From Anaeramoeba flamelloides (lineage: Eukaryota > Metamonada > Anaeramoebidae), in assembly GCA_027625915.1 (NCBI GenBank), contig JANTQA010000051.1, positions 5,332,501-5,396,500 on the forward strand: 64,000 nucleotides of DNA, read 5' to 3'. Below the pieces are notes generated by a model. The model did no database searches. It saw nothing but the letters and a program-made list of their open reading frames with translations, and was not told the DNA's origin. The position numbers and the translations under genes were made by a program. Of this stretch, positions 10,136-21,224 are shown in pieces (positions within the stretch are counted from its first letter, which is position 1; each line of letters starts with the position of its first letter).

Positions 10136-11994
10136 AACATTTATTTATATAAATTTTTTATAATTTTTTTTTTCTTTTAAATTTATTATTACATACAAGT
10201 CGCAATTTTTGGCATAGTGTTGGTATTAAATACAACTCTTCAAGAAAAAAAGTGAAACATGAGGGGGATATTCATCCATTTTTTAATTGGGAACATTAAA
10301 TTGAACGTAAAAAAAGTAAAATCAAATAAAATAAGAGATATTCACACTTCAGAGAATTATCAATTGTATTATTTTCCATCGAATCAATAAAAAATATTAA
10401 ATTTTCTTGATTATTATAATGCTTCGAGCGATTATAATGATCTCAAAAATGGTCAATTTTTTCAAAAAAATTTTAATTATTGATCAATAAAAGAAAAAAT
10501 CATACTTAATAGAGAGTAAACTAAATTTCCAAATAAATGATCCAATTTTTTTTTTTTTACTCTTTTTGATTTTATTTTTAGATGAAAAAAAATATTTCAA
10601 ATGTATAGAACTGAATATTAAAATAGTAATTTTTTTACTAATAGATAAATTCAATTTATAAATATATATTTTCAAATTTTGATTTCTAAAATGTTTATAA
10701 TTTTGAAATAGAGTTTATTTAAAAACCTGTTCTTGATTTAAATTTTACATTTTTTTTTAATCATTAGGTATTTTTAGTAATATTAGAATATTCATCACAA
10801 ATAGCCAAATTACTGATTAATTTATCTTTTCAAGAGAATGTAATCAATTTGTGTTTTTTTGTTGATAATCTCAAATATTTCTGATAATAATGAGGACTGA
10901 AATTATGGAAAAATTCTTGTTAATTGTAAAAAAAAATCAAGTTAATATAAATTGGGAAAATGATTTACCATAAATTACTACTTGAAAAAAAAATACTAAA
11001 AAACCAATAAACATTTAAAAAGTTGGAAAAATAATGTAATTGATAATTTATTATTAATATTTTTTAAAAGAGAATAAAAATAGATCTTTAAATTTTTATA
11101 TAGAAAAAGTTATTTACAAGAATAATTTTTAAATTCCTGAAAAATATTAGAAATGTAATAAAAAATAATAATGGGAGTCTTGGATGAATATCACAAAATT
11201 CTGATTTTATTACAAATAATAAAAAAACATTGTAAGAAATTTCCCAAAAGATCTTTAATGAAAGGACGAGTAAAGGAGAGTATTATAAAAATGGTTAATG
11301 TGTTTAATCCACCATTTGTTAACTAATCAATGATTTTTTCTTTTATTAACAAATCTTACTTTTACTTTTTAATTAATGTTCCGAATTACAATTCTATGTT
11401 TGAGATTTTTTTCCTTGTTTCATCATTTTACAAAAATTGTTTCTTCTTTTAATTGATTTTGATTTTTTTTTTTCAGTAAGGTTACTAATTAAATATCTGG
11501 TTTTACCGTTTTTGCTAAAAAGTAAGAATTTAAATAAATCCCATGTCTTGAAAACTGGTATTTTTATAATAGAGAGTTCGAAATATTTCAGCTTTTTTCT
11601 ATTTTGCTTTTTCATATCAAGTTTTTAAATTACAGACTACTTCTTTGAGAACTCTCTCATAAAAGAAAAATAAGGAAAATTGAAGTAAAATTTTTTTCCG
11701 ATCTCTTCTATAAAATAACATGTATAAAATACACAGCCTATATATAATTTAACCATCAGAAATCATGGATCATACCCTCAAAAACAATAATTCATTCCCA
11801 GAAACAGTTTTAAAAGTAAGTTAGGTTTTGTAGTAATCACATTTATACACTATATTTTACAATTACAAGATGCTTTAAGGAATATTTCGAAATTATCGAA
11901 ATATAAAATTTAATTAAATATTATATCTTTACTTTGTCCTTAAAAAACAATTTTCATTATTTTTCTTTTTCAACTTTTATTAAATTAAACCGTA
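10136..11994. other. Spacer with a weak dispersed repeat (R6, about 10380-10530)
   Basis: About 10430-10500 (TCAAAAATGGTCAATTTTTT.. and ATTGATCAATAAAAGAAAAA) resembles about 55915-55990. At 11765 an ATG opens a 17-codon frame ending at a GTAAGT. It was considered as a 5' exon for the gene at 11995, but its phase does not fit (see rejected items). The rest is unassigned AT-rich sequence. Confidence 0.4.
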
Positions 11995-12234
11995 ATGTCC
12001 TCAACTGAATTTGTTCCCTTTTCAGCATTTGTCCCACCATCACTTCACCCTTTCTTAGCTTTAATTTTTATGACACTTGGAATCATGACTTCCATACTCC
12101 TTGTTTCAATTTCATTTGTTGGTAGCAAAGCAACACGAACTTTAAAATTACAATTAACTTTGGCTGTTTTTGCAAGCGTCTTTTGTGGGTTTGGTTCACT
12201 ATTCCTCTTCCTTTGGTCAAAGGTGTTTCCTTAG
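11995..12234 (+). CDS. TMEM258: Oligosaccharyltransferase subunit TMEM258/OST5
   Basis: Small ER membrane subunit of the oligosaccharyltransferase complex, which N-glycosylates nascent proteins. The 79-aa product has the same length as human TMEM258 and aligns without gaps from residue 1. VPPSLHPFL corresponds to the conserved VNPAVFPHL, and LTLAVFASVFCGFGSLFLFLW to [21 protein letters not shown]. Two membrane segments (about 20-43 and 53-77) are separated by a short polar loop with SKATRTLK. Single exon. The stop is TAG, the only functional TAG among the genes here, and it falls exactly at the family's normal C-terminus. This is good evidence that TAG means stop in this genome. The start is fixed by the full-length alignment. 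Confidence 0.92.
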   Translation: MSSTEFVPFSAFVPPSLHPFLALIFMTLGIMTSILLVSISFVGSKATRTLKLQLTLAVFASVFCGFGSLFLFLWSKVFP

Positions 12235-13499
12235 GTTTATCAAATCTATGTATTTTCTCGTTTTCCACAGCTATTTTGGTTTCAAAACAAAACCTCATTT
12301 TAAATTAAGCATAGGTTTTGTTTTTATTAAACAAAGAATTATCGCCAAACAAACCCAATTGCTTTCTTTTTAAGAAAAGGTGATTTTAAATAATATTGTA
12401 AAACTTTTTTTTTTTTTTACTTTACTATGAACAAGATCTCTTTACTTAAAAAAAAAACCAACAATCCTAAAAAAAAATAAAAACAAAACTATTTAAAAAA
12501 AAAATTTACTTTTTTGTTCTTTTTTGAAGCGATCGTTTAAAAAAGGAAAAAACATCCAACCGACCCTTTCTTTTTTCTTTTTTTTTAATTTCGAGGATCA
12601 ATTTTTTTTTCATTTTTATAATTTTTACTTTTCTTTTTTTTTATTTTTCTTCATCAAAAAACATTTTCTTTCCAACAAAAATATTAGCTTTGAAAAATTT
12701 CTTTTCGAAAGGAATTGTCAAAAATACCTGAAAATTTGTTTCTTATAAAAATCAACAAAGAAACAACAAGAAATATTGAATAAAAACACAAAATCAGATA
12801 ATTGAGAATTATTGTTTCTAAAATTAAAAGAATCAGAACAAACAAAGTTCCTCGTCAAAGAAAGACGGTACCTACTAGGTGATGTAATAATTGTAATTTG
12901 GAATTAATGCTTATCTCATTATCGTTCCTTCATTCACCTTGATATTCAAGGTAATAAATTTCTATTAAGGTGTCTCTCTTTAAATTAACGTAATTCTATA
13001 TAAAGCTAACAAAACAATAATTTAGACAGGGTTGAAAATTTTAAAAAATCTCTCTATTTGGATATTAAAAGGGAAAAAATTTTAATGTTAAGGACGATCT
13101 GAATTTTATGGTAAATGAATATTACTTTTATTACAAAAATACATTTATTAATTTATAAGAATGCTAATTCAAGAAATCTTGTTTTGATTTATGTTTTTTT
13201 TGGAAAAATTTAGAGTTAGAAAAGTCTTTTTCACAATCCAAATTCAAAATTTGTTATCAAGGTTCGAAAATCAAGGCCATCCCATATTACTCTTACTTTT
13301 CCGCTTCATTTTAAAATCTAATAGAGTTTATTTATTTTTTTTTTTCAGGTGGCGGTATAAATATACTTTAAAATAAAGTAGAAAGTAAAAGAAGTAAGAG
13401 GTAAAAAAATTGCTTTTACTTTTGCCTTGTTTGGTGATTCGGAAAAAGTTTTAGAATCAATAATTTTTTTTTAATTTTCTTTTACAATTCAAAAAAAGC
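12235..13499. other. Spacer, no gene seen
   Basis: T- and A-rich runs. The open frames at 12524-12748 and 13191-13376 are phenylalanine-rich composition effects. A patch at 12850-12960 is less AT-rich but has no coding or tRNA structure that I could find. Confidence 0.45.
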
Positions 13500-14290
13500 T
13501 AATTTTTTTTTTTTTATTATTGAAAAAAGATGATTCAATAAAATTACCTCCTGTTTGCCGTTAGGTTTTTTTTTAATTTTTGTTTTGGTTTGAAAATCAA
13601 TAGATTTTCAAACAAAAACAAAAAGTGAAAAAAACCACCATTAGCTTTTCCAGAATTTAAAAGAATTGAGTAAAATCTTTTATTTTTCTCTATTATTTTG
13701 AATTCTGGAAAAGCGCCGTTAGGTTTTCTTGAGTTTTCTATTTATTTGGAAAACCGATGGATTTCACAAATAAAACAGAAAACCTCAAGAAAACCTAGGC
13801 ACTCTACGGCACTTGACGGACACTTTTTATTAGAAAAATTCAAAAAAATCGAGTAAAATCTATGATTTTTCTCGATTCTTTTGAACCATGGAAAAGCGCC
13901 GTTAGGTTTTATTGAATTTTCTAAAATTAAAAAAAAACCTAGGCACTCTACAGCACTCTACCGCACTCTACTGTACTTGTCGTTAGGTTTTTTTTATAAC
14001 TTTTGTTTTGATTAGAAAACCAATAGATTTTCGAAACAAAAACAAAAAGTGAAAAAAACCTGGCACTTCACTTCAAGGTTTTTTTAATTGAAGAAATTAA
14101 GAGAAAATTTAAAAAATTTTCTTTTTATTTCTGAAATTAATAAAAAATGCCGTTAGTTTTCCAGAATACAAAAGAATTGAGTAAAATTTTTGATTTTTCT
14201 TCATTCTTTTGAATTCTGGAAAAGATAGGCATTTGATGGAACTTGATGACACTCTATAGCACTTCAAGACACTTCCCGAAACCTTAAAAC
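13500..14290. repeat. Array of seven palindromic foldback units
   Basis: Consecutive imperfect hairpins at about 13564-13636, 13645-13713, 13716-13798, 13829-13896, 13900-13940, 13980-14067 and 14150-14226. One class opens GTTAGGTTTT and closes AAAACCTAGGC. The other is bounded by CTTTTCCAGAATT and AATTCTGGAAAAG with an AAAGAATTGAGTAAAAT arm. Short linkers repeat CACTCTACGGCACTTGACGG-type words. The left end (TTATTATTGAA...AAATTACC) resembles a LINE tail at 41205. No coding potential. Confidence 0.75.
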
Positions 14291-15159
14291 TTAATTTAAA
14301 GTTTTTTATCCTCGATATAATTTAGGCAAGAATATAGCTCATAGGATATCTTTTCTTCAAAAAATGAAAATGAAAATTTTAATTTTGAAAAAAATACAAG
14401 AAAAAGAGAAAGAAAAGCAAGAAACAAAAATGATAAAAAAATAAATAATAAAAAAGTAAAAATTTCATTTAAAAGTTTTTTTTTGTATTTCAAGCGAGAA
14501 GAATGGTGGTTGTTTCCTTTTATGTCTATTTTTTTTTGGATCGGTACCAGAATTAGTTTTAATAAAGAGATCTAAAGATTTGAACAACTATAGATCAAAT
14601 GAAATAGGTTACTTTATTAAGTTTTAATTTAGGATTTTATAAATATGCTGAATATATAAAGTGCTGATTTTTTAAGAACAAGAATTGGGTTTTCAAAATT
14701 TTCTTTTGAATTGCTTTGTTTTTTTTTTAATGATTTTTTTTTTTTGTTATTTGATTTTTTTACAAGTTTCCCAAATCTTGTTTTTGCAAAATCTTAGTAC
14801 AAGAGACTGACTTGAAAACAAAAACCCAGCCCTAATAACGACTTGGAAGATAGTACCGAAAGTTCAATTCCGTTCACTTTGGTTGGTTTCAAAACGCATT
14901 CATCGGATTCAGTTCAGTTACAAATGCTCAGCACATATTCTTATAAGATCTGATCATGAACAAGTTTTTTAGGTTATACATGACCCAGTTAACCAATTCT
15001 TATAATGATTTTTTTTTGATTTTTGCCTTTACCAAACACCTAAAAAACAAAAAAAGGAGTAATCTAAGGAACCTAAGGAACTTAAGAATCCGAAAAAACT
15101 TATGAAAGTAAATTAGGAAAAGTGAAAAAGCATAAAAAATCAAATAAACATAAAATTTA
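14291..15159. other. Spacer with a less AT-rich patch (14800-14990)
   Basis: The minus-strand frame 14296-14493 is low-complexity Phe/Leu/Ser. The patch at 14800-14990 has a clearly more balanced composition but only short frames and no partner in the window. It might be an ncRNA, an old gene fragment or an element end. Confidence 0.35.
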
Positions 15160-15690
15160 TGCTATTCAGAGTTCCCAAAATGATTCCGTTTTTGGAATTT
15201 TTAGAATCTCAAAAAATAAATTTTGGAATCATAATATTAAAATGATTACAATGGAATCAATTTTTATCAGCCATTTTCCACTTTTTAAAATCCATAAGAA
15301 GTTCAATTTTTCAAAAACATTAAAAATTATTTTATTCTGATTCAATGTAATCAAAAAAAAGAATTTTTACTTAGTACCAAAACTCTATTAAAAAAAAAAA
15401 AAAAGAATTTTTTGATTCCATTTCAAAGTAAAATAATTTTCTTATCTTGAATAAACTTAAAAACTTCAGTATTGGTGAAGAGACGATGAAAAAAAAAAAT
15501 CCCAAGAAGAAAAACCTTAGTAATTTATTTTTTTGAGAATTATTAAATTCTTTTTGAAAATAAAAAAAAAAATAATTAATTATAAAAATTTTGAAAAAGA
15601 TGTGATTCCTCGTTAAAATGAATGTAAATAAGAAATGATTTGAGACTTATCATTAGGAAAAAAAGAATTATTTTGGGTTTTTTTCAAAAC
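15160..15690 (+). repeat. Dispersed repeat R1, copy 1
   Basis: Aligns with 58340-58834 in the same orientation: CAGAGTTCCCAAAATGATTCC, GAATCATAATATTAAAAT.ATTACAA, AATTATTTTATTCTGAT and TATTAAATTCTTTTT blocks, then TTTATCATT..AAAAAGAAT. The two copies differ by many substitutions. The open frame 15122-15340 lies in this repeat and is not taken as a gene. Confidence 0.65.
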
Positions 15691-16495
15691 GTGTCAAAAT
15701 GTGAACCCTGATCATATTTTAGCTTTCCTTTAAAACTTATTCTTTGAAAGGGTTTTTTCTATTTATTATATTATTTCCTATTCTTGTAGAATTTAAAATC
15801 AAGATACTTGATGATGGAGTAGTAACTCTTATATAAAAATATATACCATGGTATAATAATGATTTATATTTGTAGAATTTCCTATTAAACTTGATAAAAA
15901 GACTGCTCTAATAACTTTCCAGAGTAATGAGTTAAAATTTTTAGAACAATTCATTTTTCCCAATTAAATGTTCAATTGAGATCCTCATCCTTTTTTTATA
16001 GATTTTTGTATCGAGAAAGAAATCGAAAGAATTGCAAAATTTTTATTTATCTGAAATATCACAATTTTGTTAATTTCCAAGATGTTTTGTGAAAAAATAA
16101 ATGTGAAAATTTAATCTTATTTCAAAAATACAATAAAAATAAATTAAAAAGTGAATCCTTGAAGATCATAGAATTGATCATTTATTTTAGTTATAAATTT
16201 TTTATTAAATTTCTTGGAATTAAAAGATTATGTAATATATATATATATATATATATTTCCATCAATAGGAAATAGAAAAACTATATTATTTTTATTAGAA
16301 TACGATATTGGATAAGATTTAATATTTTTTTATGAAAATTATTAATTTGAATTCATTTTATTAGTTTGGAAAACTTTCCAATATAAGAATAAATTATATT
16401 AATCCTTTGTTTTTTTTTGAATTAAATCATTGCAATATAAAAAAAAAAAATATTAATTATTATCAATTTACAAATAATAAATGAAAAACTTTTCA
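15691..16495. other. Spacer with an (AT)n tract
   Basis: AT-rich, with a simple AT dinucleotide run at about 16233-16256. No gene seen. Confidence 0.45.
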
Positions 16496-16680
16496 GTAGT
16501 CACCACTTTTAACGCACAAAATTTCAGGTACAATAAAAACTCAAATCCAACTACATTTTTAGGAATTTTTTATTGAACTATTTATTTTATGAGAATATCC
16601 AGTTTATACCTTAATATGGTATTTTTCTGTTACTTAATTTTTGTTGTTATTTTGCGCCTTAAAGTTGTATCAACTGTTAA
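16496..16680. mobile_element. Hairpin MITE, diverged copy G
   Basis: GTCACCACTTTTAACGCACAAA on the left and TTTGCGCCTTAAAGTTG..CAACTG on the right are diverged versions of the MITE ends at 27913. Arm complementarity is weak, which suggests the oldest copy in the window. The open frame 16589-16798 starts inside it. Confidence 0.5.
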
Positions 16681-17123
16681 GATTGGGTTATTAATTATTG
16701 ATTCTAATTTATCAAATCATAAAAATATCAATTTAGTTTATATATTAAATTCTTCAGGTTTTAAAAAAAGTATTTTGAAAGAATTTCTAAAGAATTAATT
16801 TTGTGATTGGGATAGTTCAGATATTAAGTTTTTAAATTATAGTGATAATCTTCTTAAAAAAATGATATTTTTAAGGAAAAAAGTATTGTTTTTCCAAAAA
16901 TCTTCTATTATATATATATAGGGATTTAACTATTCCACATTCTCTAAAAAATGTTGTTTTTGAATTTATTGATTTCTTCAACCTTTGAATGGTAAAAAAA
17001 ATAAATTAAAATTCCTGTTATCTTTCATTATCAGAAAAAAAAAAAAAATACTGAGAAATTAAAAAATTAATTTTATGATCTAATTTATTCAAAAAAAAAA
17101 ATTATTAGAATTAAATAACAAAT
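16681..17123. other. 3' flank of the mutase gene
   Basis: AT-rich. Nothing beyond A-runs and a short AT tract at about 16910. Confidence 0.4.
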
Positions 17124-20100
17124 TTAATAAATTTTTTTCATTTCTTTAATTTTATTAAGAGTGCGTTGTGCGCACTTTAAAATTTTGGTACCTGGACCAA
17201 ATACTAAATGGACACCCTTTTCATATAAATAATTATAATCTTTATGAGGGATCACGCCACCACAAATTACAACAATATCATCAGCACCCATTTTTTTAAG
17301 TTCGCTGATCAAATCGGGTAATAAAGTTTTGTGGCCAGCAGCGAGTGAGGAAACGCCAATACAGTCTACATCTGAAGTGACTGCATCTTTGGCCAATTCG
17401 TGGGGAGTTTGGAAAAGTGGGCCAACATCGACGTCGAAACCAAGATCGGAAAATCCTGATGCAATTACTTTAATACCGCGGTCATGGCCATCTTGCCCTA
17501 GTTTACCAGCAAGGATTCTTGGTCTTCGCCCAACTTTAGTTTTGAAATCTTCGACTTGATTTGCCAAGTTATCGAAATCTTCTTTATTGATAAATGATCC
17601 CTTATAAGCTCCTTGAACTATGGAATGTGTAAGTTGATATCTTCCATATACTTTTTCCAGTGCTTGAGAAATTTCCCCAACTGTGCACCTTGCTCTGGCT
17701 GCATGGATCGAAAGATCTAAAAGGTTCCCCTCACCGGTTTTGGCGCATTCCGTTATTGCCTGAAGGCACTCCATGGCCTTTTTATCGTTTCTTTCTTGCT
17801 TCACTTTTTTAATTGACGCGATCTGTTCAAGTCGGACTTGGGTGTTGTCAATAATACGGGCCTCTATGGGCTCTTCGTTTTCCAGATGGAACTTGTTTAC
17901 ACCAACAATGGTGTCCAGCCCGCTATCGATTCTCGCTTGCTTTCGAGCCGCCGTTGCTTCGATACGTAGCTTGGGGATACCCGAGGCGATCGCCTTTGTC
18001 ATCCCTCCCAATTCCTCGATCTCCTTAATAAATTCAAGTGCCTTTTCCTCTAATTGGTCCGTAAGTGACTCCATTAAATAAGAGCCTCCCCAGGGGTCTA
18101 TGACCTTGGGTATATTGGTTTCCTCCTGCAGGATGACTTGTGTGTTGCGTGCTAATCTTGAGCTGAATTCTGTTGGTAGCCCAATGGCTTCATCAAAGGA
18201 ATCCGTGTGCAGCGACTGCGTCTGCCCAAACATGGCAGCCATCGCTTCAATGGTTGTCCTGATGATGTTATTATATGGGTCCTGCTCAGTTAAAGACCAT
18301 CCAGAGGTTTGGCAATGCGTTCTTAACATCAAGGACTCACGTTTCTTTGGGTGATATTTTTCTTGGATAAGCTTTGCCCAGAGTCTTCGAGCAGCCCGCA
18401 ATTTGGCAATCTCCATATAAAAATCCATTCCAACTCCGAAAAAGAAGGAAAGCCTTGGGGCAACATCATCAATATCTAGCCCGTGTTTGATTGCAGCATC
18501 GATGTATTCAAGTCCGTCGGCGATGGTAATAGCAAGCTCCGTGGATTTGTCGGCCCCTGCTTCTTGGATGTGAAATCCAGAGATCGAAATTGTATTGTAT
18601 CTTGGCAGTTTCTTCGACATGTATGCCATGATGTCCGAGATGATATGCATCGAGGGCTTTGGGGGATAGATAAACGTGTTTCGCACCATATATTCTTTTA
18701 AAATGTCATTTTGGATTGTGCCCCGAAGCTCTTCTTGTCGAACCCCTTGTTCTTCACCAGCAACAATAAAAAAGGCTAATATTGGTAATACAGCACCGTT
18801 CATTGTCATTGAAACACTGTGTTTGTCTAATGGTATTCCAGAAAATAAAATCTTTGAAATTTTTGTTATTTTTTTTTTTTTGTTCAATTATTTGTAAGAT
18901 TAATTTTGAAATTATGATCATTTAGAAAACTTGATAGATTTGAATATTTTAAAATAAACTTTATTTCCTTGAAGGGTATACAAGTTTTTTTTTTTTGTGA
19001 CAACAAGAGACAATTTGACATACCAACAACAAATAAACTCAAAAATTATTGTAATAATTATTAGTTCAATTTTCGTTTTGGTATTTGAATTCAAAAAGGG
19101 AAAAAAAATTTTCACTTCTTTTTCCAAATTTTTCATTTTCAAAAAGAGTTTTCAATGAATGAAGATTGTAACAGGTAGATCTATTTGAAAAAAGGAAATT
19201 GAAAATGAGGTGAAAAATAATCGCTTTTATAATTCAAATACGAGTACAAGATCTCTGAAGAAAATATTTTTATCAGTCTACTAACAAACAAAACATGTAA
19301 ATTCGTTGACAACAAGTCTCCTTGAAAAAAATTTCTCAAAAGTCAAGTAATTTTAGAAAGTTTCTTACACTTTACAAATAAAATTGTTTCTTACAAAAGA
19401 GTTAGTAATTTTAAAAAAGTGTGGAATTTTTTTTTTTATGCCTTGATCATAATTAAAACTTTTTTAAAGTTTTCTTTTTTTAATAAAGTGTGAACTTTCT
19501 TTTAAAAGCAGGTATTTTCTTAACACCCAACCCCTGTATCATATTTAAAGATCTATATGCTCACTTTATTCAAACAGAAAACATTCAAAAAGTTATAATT
19601 CTGTAAAAAATTATTCACTTTTTTATAAATAGAAAACTTGATCTAAACATTATAAAGTCCTCACATTTTGAAAATGGATGTAGTGTGTTTTATAAAAAAG
19701 TTAATTCTTAAAAGTCTAAAAAGTGGTCCTCAAATTTTTGAGCCACTCGTTTAGACCATGTGAGAAATACTTTTGAAGAATTTTTAAACTAGTTTTTTTT
19801 TTATAAAACAAACTCAAAATAGAAAAAAAATTATTTATTACTTTCATATCTTCCACTGTGTCAATTGCAACTCCAGCCATACCAACATCACCAGCCACTC
19901 GTGGGTTGTCTGAGTCATATCCTCTATGTGTGCTTAGTGAAAATGCAACAGATAATCCTGTTTGACCAGCTTTCAAATTCTTTTTATATAATTGGTTTGA
20001 TTCTTGTGCTGTTGAAAATCCTGAATATTGTCTAATTGTATGTTTTCTTCCTATTTAGTAAATGGGTGTCCCAAAAAAAAGTGTGAAAAATAATGATTAA

Positions 20101-20529
20101 AACAAAAAATAAGGTCGATTTGATTAATAATTTGCTTTTTTGATTTTGATATTTTTTTAATTTCAAAATTTCTGATCAGAATTAAACTGAAAATTATTTG
20201 AAAAGTTGTTTTGAGAAAAATAATTTGAAAGAAAACTTACCAGTATACATTGTTGCATAGTGACCACGAGTAAGTGGGAAAACACCGGGTATTTCACCTT
20301 TTTTCCCTTTCCTATCTTCTTCAAAATAGACTGGTTTTAAAGTGATATTTTCTGGTGACACATACAGAAGGGATTTTGGATCTTTGCCACAAAGCTCCTT
20401 CTTCGCAAGTTTTTCCCATTGTGCATTAAATTTAATTTTCGAGAGAGCTCTGCCAATAAATTGGAACGTAGAAGCTTTTACTAAAAAATTAGAACTAAGA
20501 AAAGATTTTGAGTTGTGAAGACAAAACAT
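17124..20529 (-). CDS. MMUT: Methylmalonyl-CoA mutase, mitochondrial type (three exons)
   Basis: Adenosylcobalamin-dependent interconversion of methylmalonyl-CoA and succinyl-CoA, in propionate metabolism. Exons 20529-20241, 20050-19842 and 18851-17124 join in frame to 741 aa (human 750). Intron 1 (20240-20051, 190 nt) is GTAAGT...AAATAG, phase 1. Intron 2 (19841-18852, 990 nt) is GTAATA...TCAAAG, phase 0. The N-terminus ([20 protein letters not shown]) lacks acidic residues and suits an organelle presequence. The substrate barrel contains [65 protein letters not shown] and [19 protein letters not shown]. The C-terminal B12 domain has GQDGHDRG with the cobalt-ligating histidine at about residue 622. 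No key motif is missing. Exon 3 is visibly less AT-rich than its surroundings. Intron 2 is long because it holds a dispersed repeat. In an anaerobe the enzyme could run toward propionate, which is an inference. Confidence 0.97.
19430..19690 (+). repeat. Dispersed repeat R5 inside mutase intron 2
   Basis: The stretch with TTTTTTAATAAAGTGTGAACTTTC and AAAAAGTTATAATTCTGTAAAAAATTATTCAC matches about 56740-56900 in inverted orientation. A looser relative lies at 41790-41960 (TTTTAATAAAGTGAGAAC). It accounts for much of the extra length of this intron. Confidence 0.55.
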
Positions 20530-21059
20530 TCAAATTTATTAAAAACTAAAAAAATATGAAAATTTTTGACAGAATAATTTGAAACCATATTTTATTGATC
20601 ATGTGGGTTTCATTTTTATACATTTTGAGGCTTATGGTTTCATAATTTCAATTTTTCTCAACTTAATTATTTCGGTAATTTTTTTTTCTTTGAAGAGAAT
20701 TTAAGCGATTGGAACAGAACAATACTTTGAGACAAGGAATCAACTCGACTTTTTGTTGTTTTTTTGATGTAGAGATCTTCCTTTTTAAACTTTCAATTTT
20801 CCAATCCTTCCGAATTTTAATCGAAAAATTGTTTTTCAGTTCCATAATTTTTGAATTTTGTAATAAATCTTGGTTGATTTACTTTTTCATGAGAACACAA
20901 CTTCGTGTTCAGAAGGAAATTCTTCGTAATTGTTAAAATTTTCTTTCTAAAAATATATAAAAATTTTCAATCAAAGAGATTTATCTATTTCAGATCTCAT
21001 ACATGATATAGTATTGGAATTTATTATGATTATTACAGAATTGTTTTTTTTAATCCATT
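20530..21059. other. 5' flank of the mutase gene with ambiguous coding-like text
   Basis: On the minus strand at about 20880-20950 a short frame reads NNYEEFPSEHEVVFS before a stop, and 20663-20845 is open (MELKNNFSIKIRKDWKIES). These could be an old gene fragment or an unrecognised upstream exon. Neither joins in frame to the mutase start at 20529. Confidence 0.25.
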
Positions 21060-21224
21060 ATGAATTTTAATATATATTGTAACAATTTAATTGGATCGAT
21101 AACTTTTTCTTTCGGTAACAATCAATTTGGATCTCAAAGTGTTTTGCAAATCATTGAGAACCAGGAATGGCCTTTTGAATTATCAATAAGAGAAAGTACT
21201 CAAATTAATGATGAAATTTGTTAA
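21060..21224 (+). pseudogene. Short protein-like island, unrecognised
   Basis: A 54-codon frame (MNFNIYCNNLIGSITFSFGN, then QSVLQIIENQEWPFELSIRE) has a balanced amino-acid mix unlike the Lys/Phe/Asn-rich chance frames around it. In-frame text continues past the stop (HPLEVDSLLKFG) and is stopped again. It looks like a remnant of a larger gene, possibly with the material at 21420-21560 (KYVMIYFFLRELEWRG). I do not recognise the family. Confidence 0.3.

Noticed and set aside
11765-11815. ATG plus 17 codons followed by GTAAGT, as a 5' exon of TMEM258
   Set aside because: The exon ends in phase 0, whereas the nearby acceptor (TTTTCAG at about 12025) would need phase 1. The single-exon product from 11995 already aligns residue-for-residue with the family N-terminus.
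14865-14885. Possible tRNA T-arm (GTTCAATTCC)
   Set aside because: The flanking bases do not form the 5-bp T stem, and no acceptor, D or anticodon stems could be fitted.
17329-18701. Plus-strand frames of 70-100 aa across the mutase
   Set aside because: Shadows of the less AT-rich minus-strand exon 3. Serine-rich antisense text with no domain.
20663-20845. Upstream coding exon of the mutase
   Set aside because: The known N-terminus starts at 20529 with a suitable presequence, and no splice joins this frame to it.
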